From: Aquitalea aquatilis
Lineage (GTDB): Bacteria; Pseudomonadota; Gammaproteobacteria; Burkholderiales; Chromobacteriaceae
Direction: 5' to 3'
NCBI RefSeq assembly: GCF_005155025.1
Contig: NZ_CP039731.1
Location: 434,001-498,000 of the forward strand
DNA: 64,000 bases
Shown here: positions 39,544-48,254 of the stretch, piece by piece
Numbering within the stretch: the stretch's first letter is position 1
How the letters are laid out: every line of letters begins with the position of its first letter
The notes under the pieces: model-generated
What the model was told of the DNA's origin: nothing
Database searches by the model: none
What the model saw: only the letters and a program-made list of their open reading frames with translations
Position numbers and translations under genes: made by a program

Positions 39544-39573
39544 ATTCTAATGCAGCGCCCTTCCCACTGTCAA
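39544..39573 (-). promoter_or_regulatory. Strong sigma-70 promoter of rplM-rpsI
   Basis: On the minus strand a perfect TTGACA (39568-39573), 18-bp spacer and TAGAAT (39544-39549). Predicted transcription start near 39537, about 28 bases before rplM. The -10 sequence and spacer equal those of the rpsP promoter. Confidence 0.85.
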
Positions 39574-39703
39574 ACCATTGTGCGACAAAGAAAATGACGA
39601 GGACTAAACCAGGGCAAAAACCGCTCGTTTTTGCCACAGTTGTTGCGAAAACAGGCAAACGGGCGATTTTCCACTATCCAGGGCTGGACAGCGATCATAA
39701 AGC

Positions 39704-39736
39704 AAAAAAAAAGGCGCAATCCATTCTGATTGCGCC
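39704..39736 (-). terminator. Rho-independent terminator of the candidate sRNA
   Basis: A 9-bp stem (39713-39721 with 39728-39736) with a six-base loop, followed on the minus strand by nine T residues. No annotated gene ends here, which is the main evidence for the small transcript. Confidence 0.9.
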
Positions 39737-39860
39737 AAGTTCCACCTAAAAGAAGGAGGATGGAGGAGACAACACCAAAACGCACACATTGCATGCCACG
39801 TCCTGATGCAGCTTTCATTATCTGCACCGTCTCCCGGTTTGGCAAGACTTTTTTGTGCAC
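39704..39860 (-). ncRNA. Candidate small regulatory RNA
   Basis: The minus strand between the deo operon terminator and rplM holds an independent-looking unit of about 155 bases: a possible promoter TTGCTG (39890-39895), 17-bp spacer and TATTTT (39867-39872), then a transcript ending in a strong terminator. The terminator is preceded by a CU-rich block (complement of 39751-39770) with two TCCTCC motifs, complementary to Shine-Dalgarno sequences, a layout typical of Hfq-dependent trans-acting sRNAs. The frame through it runs past the terminator with no stop, arguing against a protein. The remaining parts of the 545-bp gap 39510-40054 are the rplM promoter and the deo terminator. Confidence 0.5.
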
Positions 39861-39915
39861 CGCACTAAAATATGCTGCGCATTGTGCAACAGCAAGGCAA
39901 TCCATTGTTATCAAA

Positions 39916-39943
39916 AGGAAAAAGCCCACTGCAAGCGGGCTTT
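39916..39943 (-). terminator. Terminator of the deo operon
   Basis: Stem of seven pairs (39921-39927 with 39937-39943), loop of nine bases partly able to pair; followed by TTTTTCCTTTT on the minus strand, about 110 bases after the deoD stop. Confidence 0.75.
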
Positions 39944-40054
39944 ACACTTGTGAAGCACAACAGAAAAGCTGCTTTTCAGTGCATATTTCTCTGAAAATGA
40001 ACTGCAAAACCAGTGCTGATGCTGCATTGCAATATGCAGCATGTCCCAGCCGTT

Positions 40055-40765
40055 TTACAGCCGGATCGCCGTTGCCAGCGCCAGCTCCATCATCTCGCGG
40101 AAGGTGGTTTGCCGCTCTTCGGCGCTGGCTGCTTCACCCGTGGGGATGATGTCGGAAACGGTGAGAATACCCAGCGCACGGGCACCATACTGGGCCGCCA
40201 CACTATAAATGCCAGCCAGCTCCATCTCGATGACCTGCACATTCATTTTTTCCAGCACCTCCAGCATATTGGGCTCGACGCCGTAGAACAGATCGGCCGA
40301 AAACACATTGCCCACGGTGACCTTGCGCCCCTGCTCGGCAGCCACGTCCATGGCGGTGCGCAGCAGTTCGTAGTCGGCGATGGCGGCAAAGTCGTGCTGG
40401 TTGAAGCGCATGCGGTTGACCTTGCTGTCGGTACTGGCCCCCATGGCGATGTACAGCTCGCGCAGCTGGGTACGGGCGGTAACGGCACCGCAGGAGCCAA
40501 TACGGATGATGTTTTTCACCCCGTAGTGCTGGATCAGCTCGGTGGTGTAGATGCTGGCGGAGGGAATGCCCATGCCATGCGCCATGACCGACAGCCGCTT
40601 GCCCTGGTAGCTGCCGGTATAGCCCAGCATATTGCGCACGCTGGTGACCTCGCGGACGTCCTGCAGAAAGGTTTCGGCAATCATCTTGGCGCGCAGCGGG
40701 TCGCCCGGCATCAGCACGGTTTCGGCGAAATCACCCGGCTGGGCGTTGATATGCGGTGTGGTCAT
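40055..40765 (-). CDS. deoD: Purine nucleoside phosphorylase, DeoD type
   Basis: A 236-residue hexameric enzyme that phosphorolyses purine (deoxy)nucleosides to base and (deoxy)ribose 1-phosphate. It begins [26 protein letters not shown], with the phosphate-binding GDPLRAK at about 21-27, the base/ribose site [10 protein letters not shown] near 178-187 and SDIIPTGE near 205. Last gene of the deoCABD operon. Confidence 0.96.
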   Translation of the reverse strand: MTTPHINAQPGDFAETVLMPGDPLRAKMIAETFLQDVREVTSVRNMLGYTGSYQGKRLSVMAHGMGIPSASIYTTELIQHYGVKNIIRIGSCGAVTARTQLRELYIAMGASTDSKVNRMRFNQHDFAAIADYELLRTAMDVAAEQGRKVTVGNVFSADLFYGVEPNMLEVLEKMNVQVIEMELAGIYSVAAQYGARALGILTVSDIIPTGEAASAEERQTTFREMMELALATAIRL

Positions 40766-40789
40766 GATGGTTTTCCTTATGGGATAGGT

Positions 40790-42004
40790 TCAGTTCAGAA
40801 ATGAGGTGCCGTAGTCCATGGCGGGCAGGCCCAGATGCGCAGCCACGCTCTGACCGATATCGGCAAAGCTGCCACGCTCGCCGATGGAGCCGGGCTTGAC
40901 GCCATGGCCGTAGCACAACACCGGGATATGCTCGCGGGTGTGATCCGAGCCGGGCCAGGTAGGGTCGCAGCCGTGGTCGGCCGACAGGATCAGGATATCG
41001 CCCGGTTGCAAGGCGGCCATGACCTCCGGCAGACGGTGGTCGAACTGCTCCAGTGCAGCGGCGTAGCCGGCCACATCGCGACGATGGCCGTAGCTGGAAT
41101 CAAAATCGACGAAGTTGGCCATGATGATGGCGCGCTCCTGCGTGTCACGCATGGCGGCCAGCGTGGCATCCCAGATCTGGTCGAAGCCGGTAGCCTTGTG
41201 CTGTTCGGTGATGCCTACATGGGCGTAGATGTCAGCAATCTTGCCGATGGACACCACCTGGCCGCCAGCATCGGCCAGCTTTTGCAGCACGGTGGCGGCT
41301 GGCGGCGGCACAGCCAGGTCCTTGCGGTTGCCGGTGCGGGCAAACTGGCCGCGCCCTTCCCCCAGAAACGGCCGCGCAATCACCCGGCCGATATTGTAGG
41401 GCTCCAGTGCTTCCCGCGTAATCCGGCACAGCTGATAGAGCCGCTCCAGGCCAAAGCTTTCTTCGTGGCAGGCGATCTGGAATACCGAATCGGCCGAGGT
41501 ATAGAAGATAGGCTTGCCGCTGCGCATGTGTTCTTCACCCAGACGATCGAGAATTTCCGTGCCGGAGGCGTGGCAATTGCCCAGATAGCCCGGCAGGCCG
41601 GCCTTGGCCACGATGTCGTCCAGCAGGGCCTGCGGGAAGCTGTTGTCCTTGTCGTGGAAATAGCCCCAGTCGAACAGCACCGGCACCCCGGCGATCTCCC
41701 AGTGACCGGACGGCGTATCCTTGCCGCTGGACAGTTCGCGGGCATAGCCATAAGCGGCAACAGGTGCGGCCTGCTCCATGCCGGCAGGGAAATAGCCAGA
41801 GGACAGCTGACAGGCATGGCCCAGCCCCATTTTCGACAGGTTGGGCAGGCACAGCGGGCCGCTGCGGCCCTTGTCGGCACGGCCAGCAGCAGCTTCCATG
41901 GCGATATGGCCCAGGGTATTGCTGCCGGCATCGCCGAATTGCGGTGCATCGGCAGCAGCACCGATGCCGAGTGAATCAAGTATCAGGATGATGGCGCGTT
42001 GCAT
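40790..42004 (-). CDS. deoB: Phosphopentomutase
   Basis: A 404-residue di-manganese enzyme of the alkaline phosphatase superfamily that converts (deoxy)ribose 1-phosphate to 5-phosphate. Metal-site motifs are [13 protein letters not shown] near the start, and [21 protein letters not shown] (about 342-362). It also has [14 protein letters not shown] with the phosphorylated Thr (about 95-97). Located between deoA and deoD. Confidence 0.96.
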   Translation of the reverse strand: MQRAIILILDSLGIGAAADAPQFGDAGSNTLGHIAMEAAAGRADKGRSGPLCLPNLSKMGLGHACQLSSGYFPAGMEQAAPVAAYGYARELSSGKDTPSGHWEIAGVPVLFDWGYFHDKDNSFPQALLDDIVAKAGLPGYLGNCHASGTEILDRLGEEHMRSGKPIFYTSADSVFQIACHEESFGLERLYQLCRITREALEPYNIGRVIARPFLGEGRGQFARTGNRKDLAVPPPAATVLQKLADAGGQVVSIGKIADIYAHVGITEQHKATGFDQIWDATLAAMRDTQERAIIMANFVDFDSSYGHRRDVAGYAAALEQFDHRLPEVMAALQPGDILILSADHGCDPTWPGSDHTREHIPVLCYGHGVKPGSIGERGSFADIGQSVAAHLGLPAMDYGTSFLN

Positions 42005-42021
42005 GATGTGGTCTCCTGCGC

Positions 42022-43347
42022 TCAGCGGCGGTGGATGGTCTGATAGACCAGCGGCAAGGCCGCTGGTGCTGCCTCGCTCAGGCTAATGGCACTGCTGATG
42101 CGGCGGGCGGCTTCGTCGGCTCCGCGCTCATCAGCAGCATGAATCAACAACAAGGGCTGATCGGCGGCCACCCACTGCCCCAGTTCGACAAACTGCGTCA
42201 GGCCGACCCGGTAGTCCAACTGGTCGCTGGCCAGGCGGCGGCCGCCACCCAGCGCACACACCGCCATGCCCAGGGCCCGGGTGTCCATGGCGGCGACAAA
42301 GCCGCTGCGCTCAGCATAGACCGGGCGCAGCACCGGTGCTGCCGGCAGATAACGCTGATGGTGCTCGACAAAATCTGCCGGCCCACCCAACTCGGCCACC
42401 ATGCGCGCAAAGATCTCTGCAGCGCGGCCAGAGTCCAGCGCCTGCTCCAGTCGCTGGCGCGCATCATCTTCGCTGGTGGCCAGCCCACCGGCCAACAGCA
42501 TTTCACTGCACAAGGCCATGGTGATGGCGTGCAGCCGCGGATTACGCTGCTCGCCCTTCAGATAGCCTACCGCCTCGGCGGTTTCCAGACTGTTACCTGC
42601 CGCTGAGGCCAGCGGCTGACTCATGTCGGTAATCAGTGCACTGGTGCGCACTCCCGCGCCATTGCCCACCTGCACGATGCGTTCGGCCAGCGCGATGGAG
42701 GCTTCCATGCTGGGCATGAAAGCGCCGCTACCGGCCTTGACGTCCATCACCAGCACATCCAGCCCGGCGGCCAGCTTTTTCGACAGGATGGAGGCGGTAA
42801 TCAGCGCGATGGATTCCACCGTGGCGGTGATGTCGCGCGTGGCATAGAAACGGCGGTCGGCCGGGGCCAGATCGCCGGTCTGGCCGATGATGGCCACGCC
42901 GACCTCACGCACCACCTGACGCAGACGCTCTGGTGTGGGAAAGGGGTTGTAGCCTGGAATGGCCGACAGCTTGTCCAGCGTGCCGCCGGTATGGCCCAGG
43001 CCGCGGCCGGAAATCATCGGCACAAAACCGCCACAGGCGGCAATCAGCGGGCCCAGCATCAACGACACCACGTCGCCGACACCGCCGGTGGAATGCTTGT
43101 CCAGCACCGGGCCGGGCAAGTTCAGGTCGGCCCAGTGCAGGCAGCGGCCCGAGTCGCGCATGGCCAGTGCCAGCGCGACGTTTTCTTCCAGCTCCATGCC
43201 GCGGAAATACACGGCCATGGCCAAGGCGGCTATTTGGCTGTCGGCCACGCTGTCATCGGTAATGCCAGCCACAAACTGCTGAATTTCCTCGGCCGACAGC
43301 GTCTGGCCATCGCGTTTCCTGCGAATGACTTCTTGTGGCAAAAACAT
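42022..43347 (-). CDS. deoA: Thymidine phosphorylase
   Basis: A 441-residue enzyme that phosphorolyses thymidine and deoxyuridine. The pyrimidine phosphorylase signature is visible as [20 protein letters not shown] (about residues 81-100), with the alpha domain [13 protein letters not shown] at the start and [11 protein letters not shown] (about 189-199). It follows deoC after a 117-bp gap that contains a hairpin. Confidence 0.97.
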   Translation of the reverse strand: MFLPQEVIRRKRDGQTLSAEEIQQFVAGITDDSVADSQIAALAMAVYFRGMELEENVALALAMRDSGRCLHWADLNLPGPVLDKHSTGGVGDVVSLMLGPLIAACGGFVPMISGRGLGHTGGTLDKLSAIPGYNPFPTPERLRQVVREVGVAIIGQTGDLAPADRRFYATRDITATVESIALITASILSKKLAAGLDVLVMDVKAGSGAFMPSMEASIALAERIVQVGNGAGVRTSALITDMSQPLASAAGNSLETAEAVGYLKGEQRNPRLHAITMALCSEMLLAGGLATSEDDARQRLEQALDSGRAAEIFARMVAELGGPADFVEHHQRYLPAAPVLRPVYAERSGFVAAMDTRALGMAVCALGGGRRLASDQLDYRVGLTQFVELGQWVAADQPLLLIHAADERGADEAARRISSAISLSEAAPAALPLVYQTIHRR

Positions 43348-43392
43348 GCTGTTCTCCTGCGGCGACGCTGCTGCATCTGCGGCAGCGGCCGC

Positions 43393-43423
43393 AAAAAATG
43401 ATGGCCGAAGACAGGCTTCGGCC
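43393..43423 (-). terminator. Hairpin with T-run between deoC and deoA, possible attenuator
   Basis: Stem GGCCGAAG (43403-43410) with CTTCGGCC (43416-43423), loop of five; on the minus strand a six-T run (43393-43398) begins four bases after the stem. The offset T-run suggests partial termination, which would lower deoABD relative to deoC. Confidence 0.5.
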
Positions 43424-43464
43424 CTGGTATGGCAAGCGATATGCCGCTAGCCCTGCCGCTTGCT

Positions 43465-44232
43465 TCAATAGCCGCTGGCAGGCGCGCTGCGCATACCGGC
43501 GATTTCCGCCTGCAAGCTGGCCAGCAGGCTGGACGCACCAAAACGGAAGTGCTCTGCCGTCACCCACGACTCGCCCAGCAGGTGTTCGGCCAGGTCGATG
43601 TATTCAGCTGCATCGGCGGCACTGCGCACGCCACCCGCCGCCTTGAAGCCACAATGGCCGCCAGTGGCGCGGATGGCTGCCAGCATGATGCCGGCGGCTT
43701 CCAGTGTGGCATTGACGGCCACTTTGCCGGTGGAGGTCTTGATGAAGTCGGCCCCGGCTTCGATGGCGATCAGGCTGGCCTGACGGATCAGTGCCGATTC
43801 GTGCAGCACGCCGCTTTCGATGATGACTTTCAGCACTTTGTCACCACAGGCGTCCTTGCAGGCTGCCACCAGCTCGGCCCCGACTGCGGCATTGCCGGCC
43901 ATCAGGGCACGGTAGGGAAACACCACGTCCACTTCATCGGCCCCGGCAGCAATGGCGGCTTCAGTTTCGGCAACGGCGGCCGCGATATCAGCGCCGCCGG
44001 CGGGAAAGTTGGTCACCGTGGCCACTTTGACCTGCGACAGGCCCAGCTCATCCAGCGTGCGACGCGTCAGCGCGACAAAGCGCGGAAACACGCACAGCGC
44101 CGCCACAGTACCGGCACTGCTGCGAGCCTGCTGGCACAGGGCGATCACCTTGGCATCGGTATCGTCATCGTTCAGGGTGGTAAGGTCCATCATGGACAGG
44201 GCGCGACGCGCGGCAGTAATGAGTTCTGACAT
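43465..44232 (-). CDS. deoC: Deoxyribose-phosphate aldolase
   Basis: A 255-residue class I aldolase that splits 2-deoxyribose 5-phosphate into glyceraldehyde 3-phosphate and acetaldehyde. It is of the longer E. coli type. Schiff-base Lys is in [10 protein letters not shown] (about residues 163-172), and the proton-relay region is [14 protein letters not shown] (about 97-110). First gene of the deoCABD operon; no deoR or cytR homologue is nearby. Confidence 0.96.
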   Translation of the reverse strand: MSELITAARRALSMMDLTTLNDDDTDAKVIALCQQARSSAGTVAALCVFPRFVALTRRTLDELGLSQVKVATVTNFPAGGADIAAAVAETEAAIAAGADEVDVVFPYRALMAGNAAVGAELVAACKDACGDKVLKVIIESGVLHESALIRQASLIAIEAGADFIKTSTGKVAVNATLEAAGIMLAAIRATGGHCGFKAAGGVRSAADAAEYIDLAEHLLGESWVTAEHFRFGASSLLASLQAEIAGMRSAPASGY

Positions 44233-44304
44233 GGGATTCCTGCTGGGTTGTCATCTGCATGCCAGGCAATGGCCAGCGGCCATGCCCGCAGATTCAAGGG
44301 ACAG

Positions 44305-44333
44305 ATTATGGAAATATCTTTAGCTGAAAGCAA
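44305..44333 (-). promoter_or_regulatory. Predicted promoter of the deo operon
   Basis: On the minus strand TTGCTT (44328-44333), 17-bp spacer and CATAAT (44305-44310). Predicted start near 44298, about 66 bases before deoC. Confidence 0.55.
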
Positions 44334-44406
44334 TCAGGAATAACAGGAAGTGCCCAGCCCGGACAATGGGCTCAATGATCAGTCACGCAGCAGAGAACAA
44401 CCACGC

Positions 44407-44829
44407 CTAGTCGCCCATGTGCTGCAGATAGTGTTGCAGACGTTGCTGCAGATAGGGGACGGCGGCGCGGTGGCCAAGGTACTCGGCAGGCGTCATCCAG
44501 CGCCAACACTGGCCTTCGTCACCAAAGCGGATGGCCGCGACCTGCTCCGCACGGAGCTGGCCCACCATGAAAAAGCTGACGACACCGGACTGGTGCCAGC
44601 TGGGGTAGCTACGCTGCCAGAGCAGTTGCTCCGGCTGTAGCAGGATGCCGAATTCTTCTGCGGTTTCACGCTGCAGACAGGCAAACGGACTTTCCTGCCC
44701 TTCGCGGCCGCCACCGGGGAAATCCCAACAGGCGGCAAACGGCAGGCCGGGTTTGTCGTCACGCAGATACACCAGCAGGCTGTCCTGATAAAACAGCGCC
44801 GCCTTGGCTCCGCAAAACGGCTCACTCAT
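44407..44829 (-). CDS. Nudix hydrolase
   Basis: A 140-residue Nudix protein. The full box is present: GGREGQESPFACLQRETAEEFGI (about residues 41-63), that is G-x5-E-x7-RE-x2-EE-x-G-I, which binds the metal for hydrolysis of nucleoside diphosphate linkages. FWDFPGGG-like sequence (CWDFPGGG) before the box resembles MutT/NUDIX proteins acting on nucleotides, but the substrate is not predictable. It starts nine bases after the relA stop and is probably the third gene of mutY-relA-nudix. Confidence 0.9.
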   Translation of the reverse strand: MSEPFCGAKAALFYQDSLLVYLRDDKPGLPFAACWDFPGGGREGQESPFACLQRETAEEFGILLQPEQLLWQRSYPSWHQSGVVSFFMVGQLRAEQVAAIRFGDEGQCWRWMTPAEYLGHRAAVPYLQQRLQHYLQHMGD

Positions 44830-44838
44830 GGCCAGCCC

Positions 44839-47043
44839 TTACACGCGCCGCGCGTCGGTGACGCCGGGCAGCTCCATCATGCGCGCCAGTACCCGGCTGA
44901 TGTCCTGTACCTGGCGTACTTCCACGGTAAAGCGCATTTTGGCGCGCATATCGCGCGACAGGGTGTGCACGGCAATCAGGTTGAGCTTTTCCCGTGACAG
45001 CACATCGGAAATGTCGCGCAGCAGACCACCGCGATCCAGCGATACCACTTCGATATCAATCGGGAACACGCTGCTTTTCTGCTCGCCCCACCCCGCTGAA
45101 ATCAGCCGTTCCGGCACATCGGCCGACAGGCGCTTGAGCGTGAGGCAGTTGGTGCGGTGAATGGAGATGCCCCGGCCCTTGGTGACAAAGCCAACCACGG
45201 CATCCGGCGGTGCCGGCTTGCAGCACTTGGCCAGCACCGTCATCAGGTTGTCCACCCCTTCGATCAGGATGCCGCCTGCGTCATGGCCGCCCCGACTGGC
45301 GCGGATGATGCTTTCCGGCTCCACATCGGCCGGCGGCGGCGGGGCAAAGCTGAGAATGGCATTGGCCACGGAGCGCACGGTAAGCTCGCCATGCCCCATG
45401 GCACCGTACAGCTCGTCCATCTTGGCATAGCCCAGTTTCTCCGCCAGCGCGCCCAGATTGGGCTGGAGATGCGGATGGCGCGCCAGTTCGCGCTCGAACA
45501 ATTGCTTGCCGGTTTCGCGCACGGTATCGGCATTCTGCATGCGGATGTACTGGCGGATCTTGGAAATGGCACGGTGGCTCTTGACCCAGCCGTCGTGCAG
45601 CCAGTTGACCGACGGCCCGCCTTCCTTGGCCGTGAGGACTTCCACTCGCTGGCCGTTTTGCAAGGGTGTGGACAGGGGCACGATCTGCCCTTCCACCTTG
45701 GCACCACGGCAGCGGTTGCCCAGGCCGGAGTGAATGGCATAGGCGAAATCGATGGGAGTGGCACCGTGCGGCAGCGCCAGCACCCGGCCTTGCGGGGTCA
45801 GCACATAAATGGTGTCGGAGAACAGCTCGGTCTTGAAGGCTTCGGCCAGCCCTTCGCGGTCCGACATTTCCTCGCGCCAGTCCAGCAGTTGGCGCAGCCA
45901 GGAGATTTTTTCCTCGTACTGCGCATCGCCCTTGCCGCCTTCCTTGTAGCGCCAGTGCGCGGCCACGCCGAACTCGGCATGTTCGTGCATTTCGAAGGTG
46001 CGGATCTGCACTTCCAGCGCCTTGTCTTCCGGGCCGATCACCGCGGTGTGCAGGCTGCGGTAATTATTGGCCTTGGGGTGGGAGATGTAGTCGTCGAACT
46101 CGCCGGGAATGGGCTGCCACATGCCGTGGATGATGCCCAGCGCGGTATAGCAGTCCGGCAGCTTGTCCACCAGGATGCGCACGGCACGGATGTCGTACAG
46201 CTCGGAAAAGTCGAGCTTTTTCTTCTTCATCTTTTTCCAGATAGAGAAGATATGCTTGGGCCGCCCCGCCACCTCGGCCTTGACTCCAGCCGCTTTCAGC
46301 TCGCCACGCAGGGTATCCAGCACGCGGCCGATATAGTCGATACGCTCCAGCCGGCGCTCGTCCAGCAGCTTGGCGATTTTCTTGTAGCTGTCGGGCTCGG
46401 TATGGCGAAAGCCCAGGTCTTCCAGTTCCCACTTGATCTGCCACACCCCCAGGCGGTTGGCCAGTGGGGCAAACAGGTCGAGTGTTTCGGTAGCGATGGC
46501 GCGCCGTACTGCCTCGTCATGCACATGGGGCAGGTAGTGCATGGTCTGGGTGCGCCAGGCCAGCTTGATCAGCACTACGCGAATATCCGCCACCATGGCC
46601 AGCAGCATCTTGCGCATGGTTTCCGCCTGGCGGGCGCGCTCTTCCGGGGTTTCCAGCTTGTCGATGCGCGCCAGTTCGGTAATGCGACGCACGCCGCCCA
46701 CGCCATCCACCAGCACGGTCACGGTCTGGCCGAAGTTTTCCGTCATCCATTCCTGCCATTCAGCGCGCTGGTCCGGCACGGCAAACAGCAGGGTGGCGAC
46801 GATGGCATCGGTCAGCAGATTGAGGTCCGCCACAATGGCTGCGGCGGATACGGCATGGCTGAACAGGTCTTCACCGGTACTGGCCAGCGCCTTGCCACGG
46901 TAGAGCTCGCGGGCGGCCGCGAAGGCGCGGCTCAACAGGGCGGACTCAGCCTCGGGCAGGCTGGCGGACAACAGTTCCAGCCACCGCGTCGGGTCGGCAG
47001 CATCGGCCAGGGTATCGGCCATCGAACGTACTACGGAAACCAT
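44839..47043 (-). CDS. relA: (p)ppGpp synthetase RelA
   Basis: A 734-residue ribosome-associated stringent-response enzyme that makes (p)ppGpp when uncharged tRNA enters the A site. Domains: degenerate HD (about 50-180), synthetase (about 240-360), TGS (about 405-465), helical/zinc-finger region with the KCCKP motif (about 605), ACT (about 660-730). The hydrolase catalytic HD pair is lost (ATLLFAV where SpoT/Rel have ALLHDVVED), and the synthetase carries the acidic EFDDYI motif, not the basic RFKDY of bifunctional enzymes, so it is synthetase-only RelA. A SpoT-type partner must exist elsewhere. It follows mutY after 54 bp. Confidence 0.96.
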   Translation of the reverse strand: MVSVVRSMADTLADAADPTRWLELLSASLPEAESALLSRAFAAARELYRGKALASTGEDLFSHAVSAAAIVADLNLLTDAIVATLLFAVPDQRAEWQEWMTENFGQTVTVLVDGVGGVRRITELARIDKLETPEERARQAETMRKMLLAMVADIRVVLIKLAWRTQTMHYLPHVHDEAVRRAIATETLDLFAPLANRLGVWQIKWELEDLGFRHTEPDSYKKIAKLLDERRLERIDYIGRVLDTLRGELKAAGVKAEVAGRPKHIFSIWKKMKKKKLDFSELYDIRAVRILVDKLPDCYTALGIIHGMWQPIPGEFDDYISHPKANNYRSLHTAVIGPEDKALEVQIRTFEMHEHAEFGVAAHWRYKEGGKGDAQYEEKISWLRQLLDWREEMSDREGLAEAFKTELFSDTIYVLTPQGRVLALPHGATPIDFAYAIHSGLGNRCRGAKVEGQIVPLSTPLQNGQRVEVLTAKEGGPSVNWLHDGWVKSHRAISKIRQYIRMQNADTVRETGKQLFERELARHPHLQPNLGALAEKLGYAKMDELYGAMGHGELTVRSVANAILSFAPPPPADVEPESIIRASRGGHDAGGILIEGVDNLMTVLAKCCKPAPPDAVVGFVTKGRGISIHRTNCLTLKRLSADVPERLISAGWGEQKSSVFPIDIEVVSLDRGGLLRDISDVLSREKLNLIAVHTLSRDMRAKMRFTVEVRQVQDISRVLARMMELPGVTDARRV

Positions 47044-47097
47044 ATTTCACACCTGGGCAGCAATGCTGCACAAAAAATGGATGCCAACTTCCGTCGG

Positions 47098-48138
47098 TCA
47101 GGCCAGCAGACGTTGCAACAGTCGCTTCACCGGTGCGGGCAAGCCCGCCTCCAGCGCCTGCTGCAAGGGTATCCACTGTCCGGCGGATTCCTGCACTCCG
47201 GTGGCAGCCAGCGTATCCAGCCGCGCCGGCACCGGGGTAATGATCAAGCGGTAATGGGTAAATACATGCTCCAGCTCGGGCCAGGAGGGCAGCACATCAC
47301 CACTGCCCTGCTGGGCAAACCAGGCCTCCAGCGCCATGCTGTCGGCAAACTCCGGCAGCGACAACAGCCCGCCCCAGATGCCGGAAGGCGGCCGCCGCTC
47401 CAGCCAGATACGGTCTCCATGCTGCGCCAGCAACATGACGGTGTGGCGGGTGGGCACCGCCTTTTTCGGGCGCGGCGTCGGCAGCTCGTGGGTGCGGCCC
47501 TGGCGGGCAGCCACACAGCCATCCACCATCGGGCAAACCGTACAGGCCGGCTTGCGGCCGCATACGGTGGCGCCCAGGTCCATCAGGCCCTGGGTATAGG
47601 CTGTCATCTGGTCGCTGTCGGCAGGCAGCAGGGATTCGGCCAAGGCCCACAGCTGCTTTTCAACCGCTTTTTCGCCGGGGAAACCGGCAATGCCGAAGCA
47701 GCGCGCAAGCACTCTTTTGACATTGCCGTCCAGAATGGTTTCGCGCTGACCGAAAGCGAAGGACGCAATGGCTGCGGCGGTGGAGCGCCCCACACCTGGC
47801 AGGTGCTGCAAGGCCTCGCGCTGCGCCGGAAAATGGCCGCCAAATTCATCCATCACCATCACGGCCGCCTTATGCAAATTGCGCGCCCGGCTGTAATAGC
47901 CAAGCCCGCTCCACAAGGCCAGCACCTCGTCCACCGAAGCGGCCGCCAGCGACGCCACATCGGGGAAGCGCTGCAGAAAGCGAGCGTAGTACTCCAGCAC
48001 CGCCGTGACCTGCGTCTGCTGCAACATGATTTCCGACAGCCACACCCGATAGGGGTCGCTCACCTGCCAGGGCAGATCGTGACGGCCATGCTGTTTCTGC
48101 CAGGCCACCAGGCGGGTGGCAAATGAATCCTGCAACAT
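47098..48138 (-). CDS. mutY: A/G-specific adenine DNA glycosylase MutY
   Basis: A 346-residue base-excision repair enzyme that removes adenine mispaired with 8-oxoguanine. Catalytic Glu36 (SEIMLQQTQV) and Asp137 (ILDGNVKRV) are present, with the helix-hairpin-helix LPGVGRSTAAAI (about 113-124) and a [4Fe-4S] loop C193, C199, C202, C208. The first cysteine gap is five residues, one shorter than the six in E. coli MutY. A C-terminal NUDIX-like 8-oxoG recognition domain spans about 230-346. Upstream gene of mutY-relA-nudix; divergent from the rlmL-like gene. Confidence 0.95.
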   Translation of the reverse strand: MLQDSFATRLVAWQKQHGRHDLPWQVSDPYRVWLSEIMLQQTQVTAVLEYYARFLQRFPDVASLAAASVDEVLALWSGLGYYSRARNLHKAAVMVMDEFGGHFPAQREALQHLPGVGRSTAAAIASFAFGQRETILDGNVKRVLARCFGIAGFPGEKAVEKQLWALAESLLPADSDQMTAYTQGLMDLGATVCGRKPACTVCPMVDGCVAARQGRTHELPTPRPKKAVPTRHTVMLLAQHGDRIWLERRPPSGIWGGLLSLPEFADSMALEAWFAQQGSGDVLPSWPELEHVFTHYRLIITPVPARLDTLAATGVQESAGQWIPLQQALEAGLPAPVKRLLQRLLA

Positions 48139-48254
48139 GCGGACCCGCGTTTATGCAAAAGGGAACCGGACATGCTACCTCAAAGGCGAGGAGGCACCAA
48201 GCAGTGTCGCGGCAAATAAGGTAAAATGAAAGATTGCTTATTAAGGATGTACCC

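Noticed and set aside
39531-39749. 72-codon plus-strand frame upstream of the deo terminator
   Set aside because: It lies over the rplM promoter and sRNA terminator, has no ribosome site and the protein looks random.
39730-40149. Plus-strand frame following a purine-rich AAGGAGGATGGAGGAG stretch
   Set aside because: The apparent ribosome site is the complement of the CU-rich sRNA block, and the frame runs through a terminator and antisense to deoD.
45157-48126. 989-codon plus-strand frame opposite relA and mutY
   Set aside because: It spans two well-identified genes and their gap on the other strand; composition artefact.
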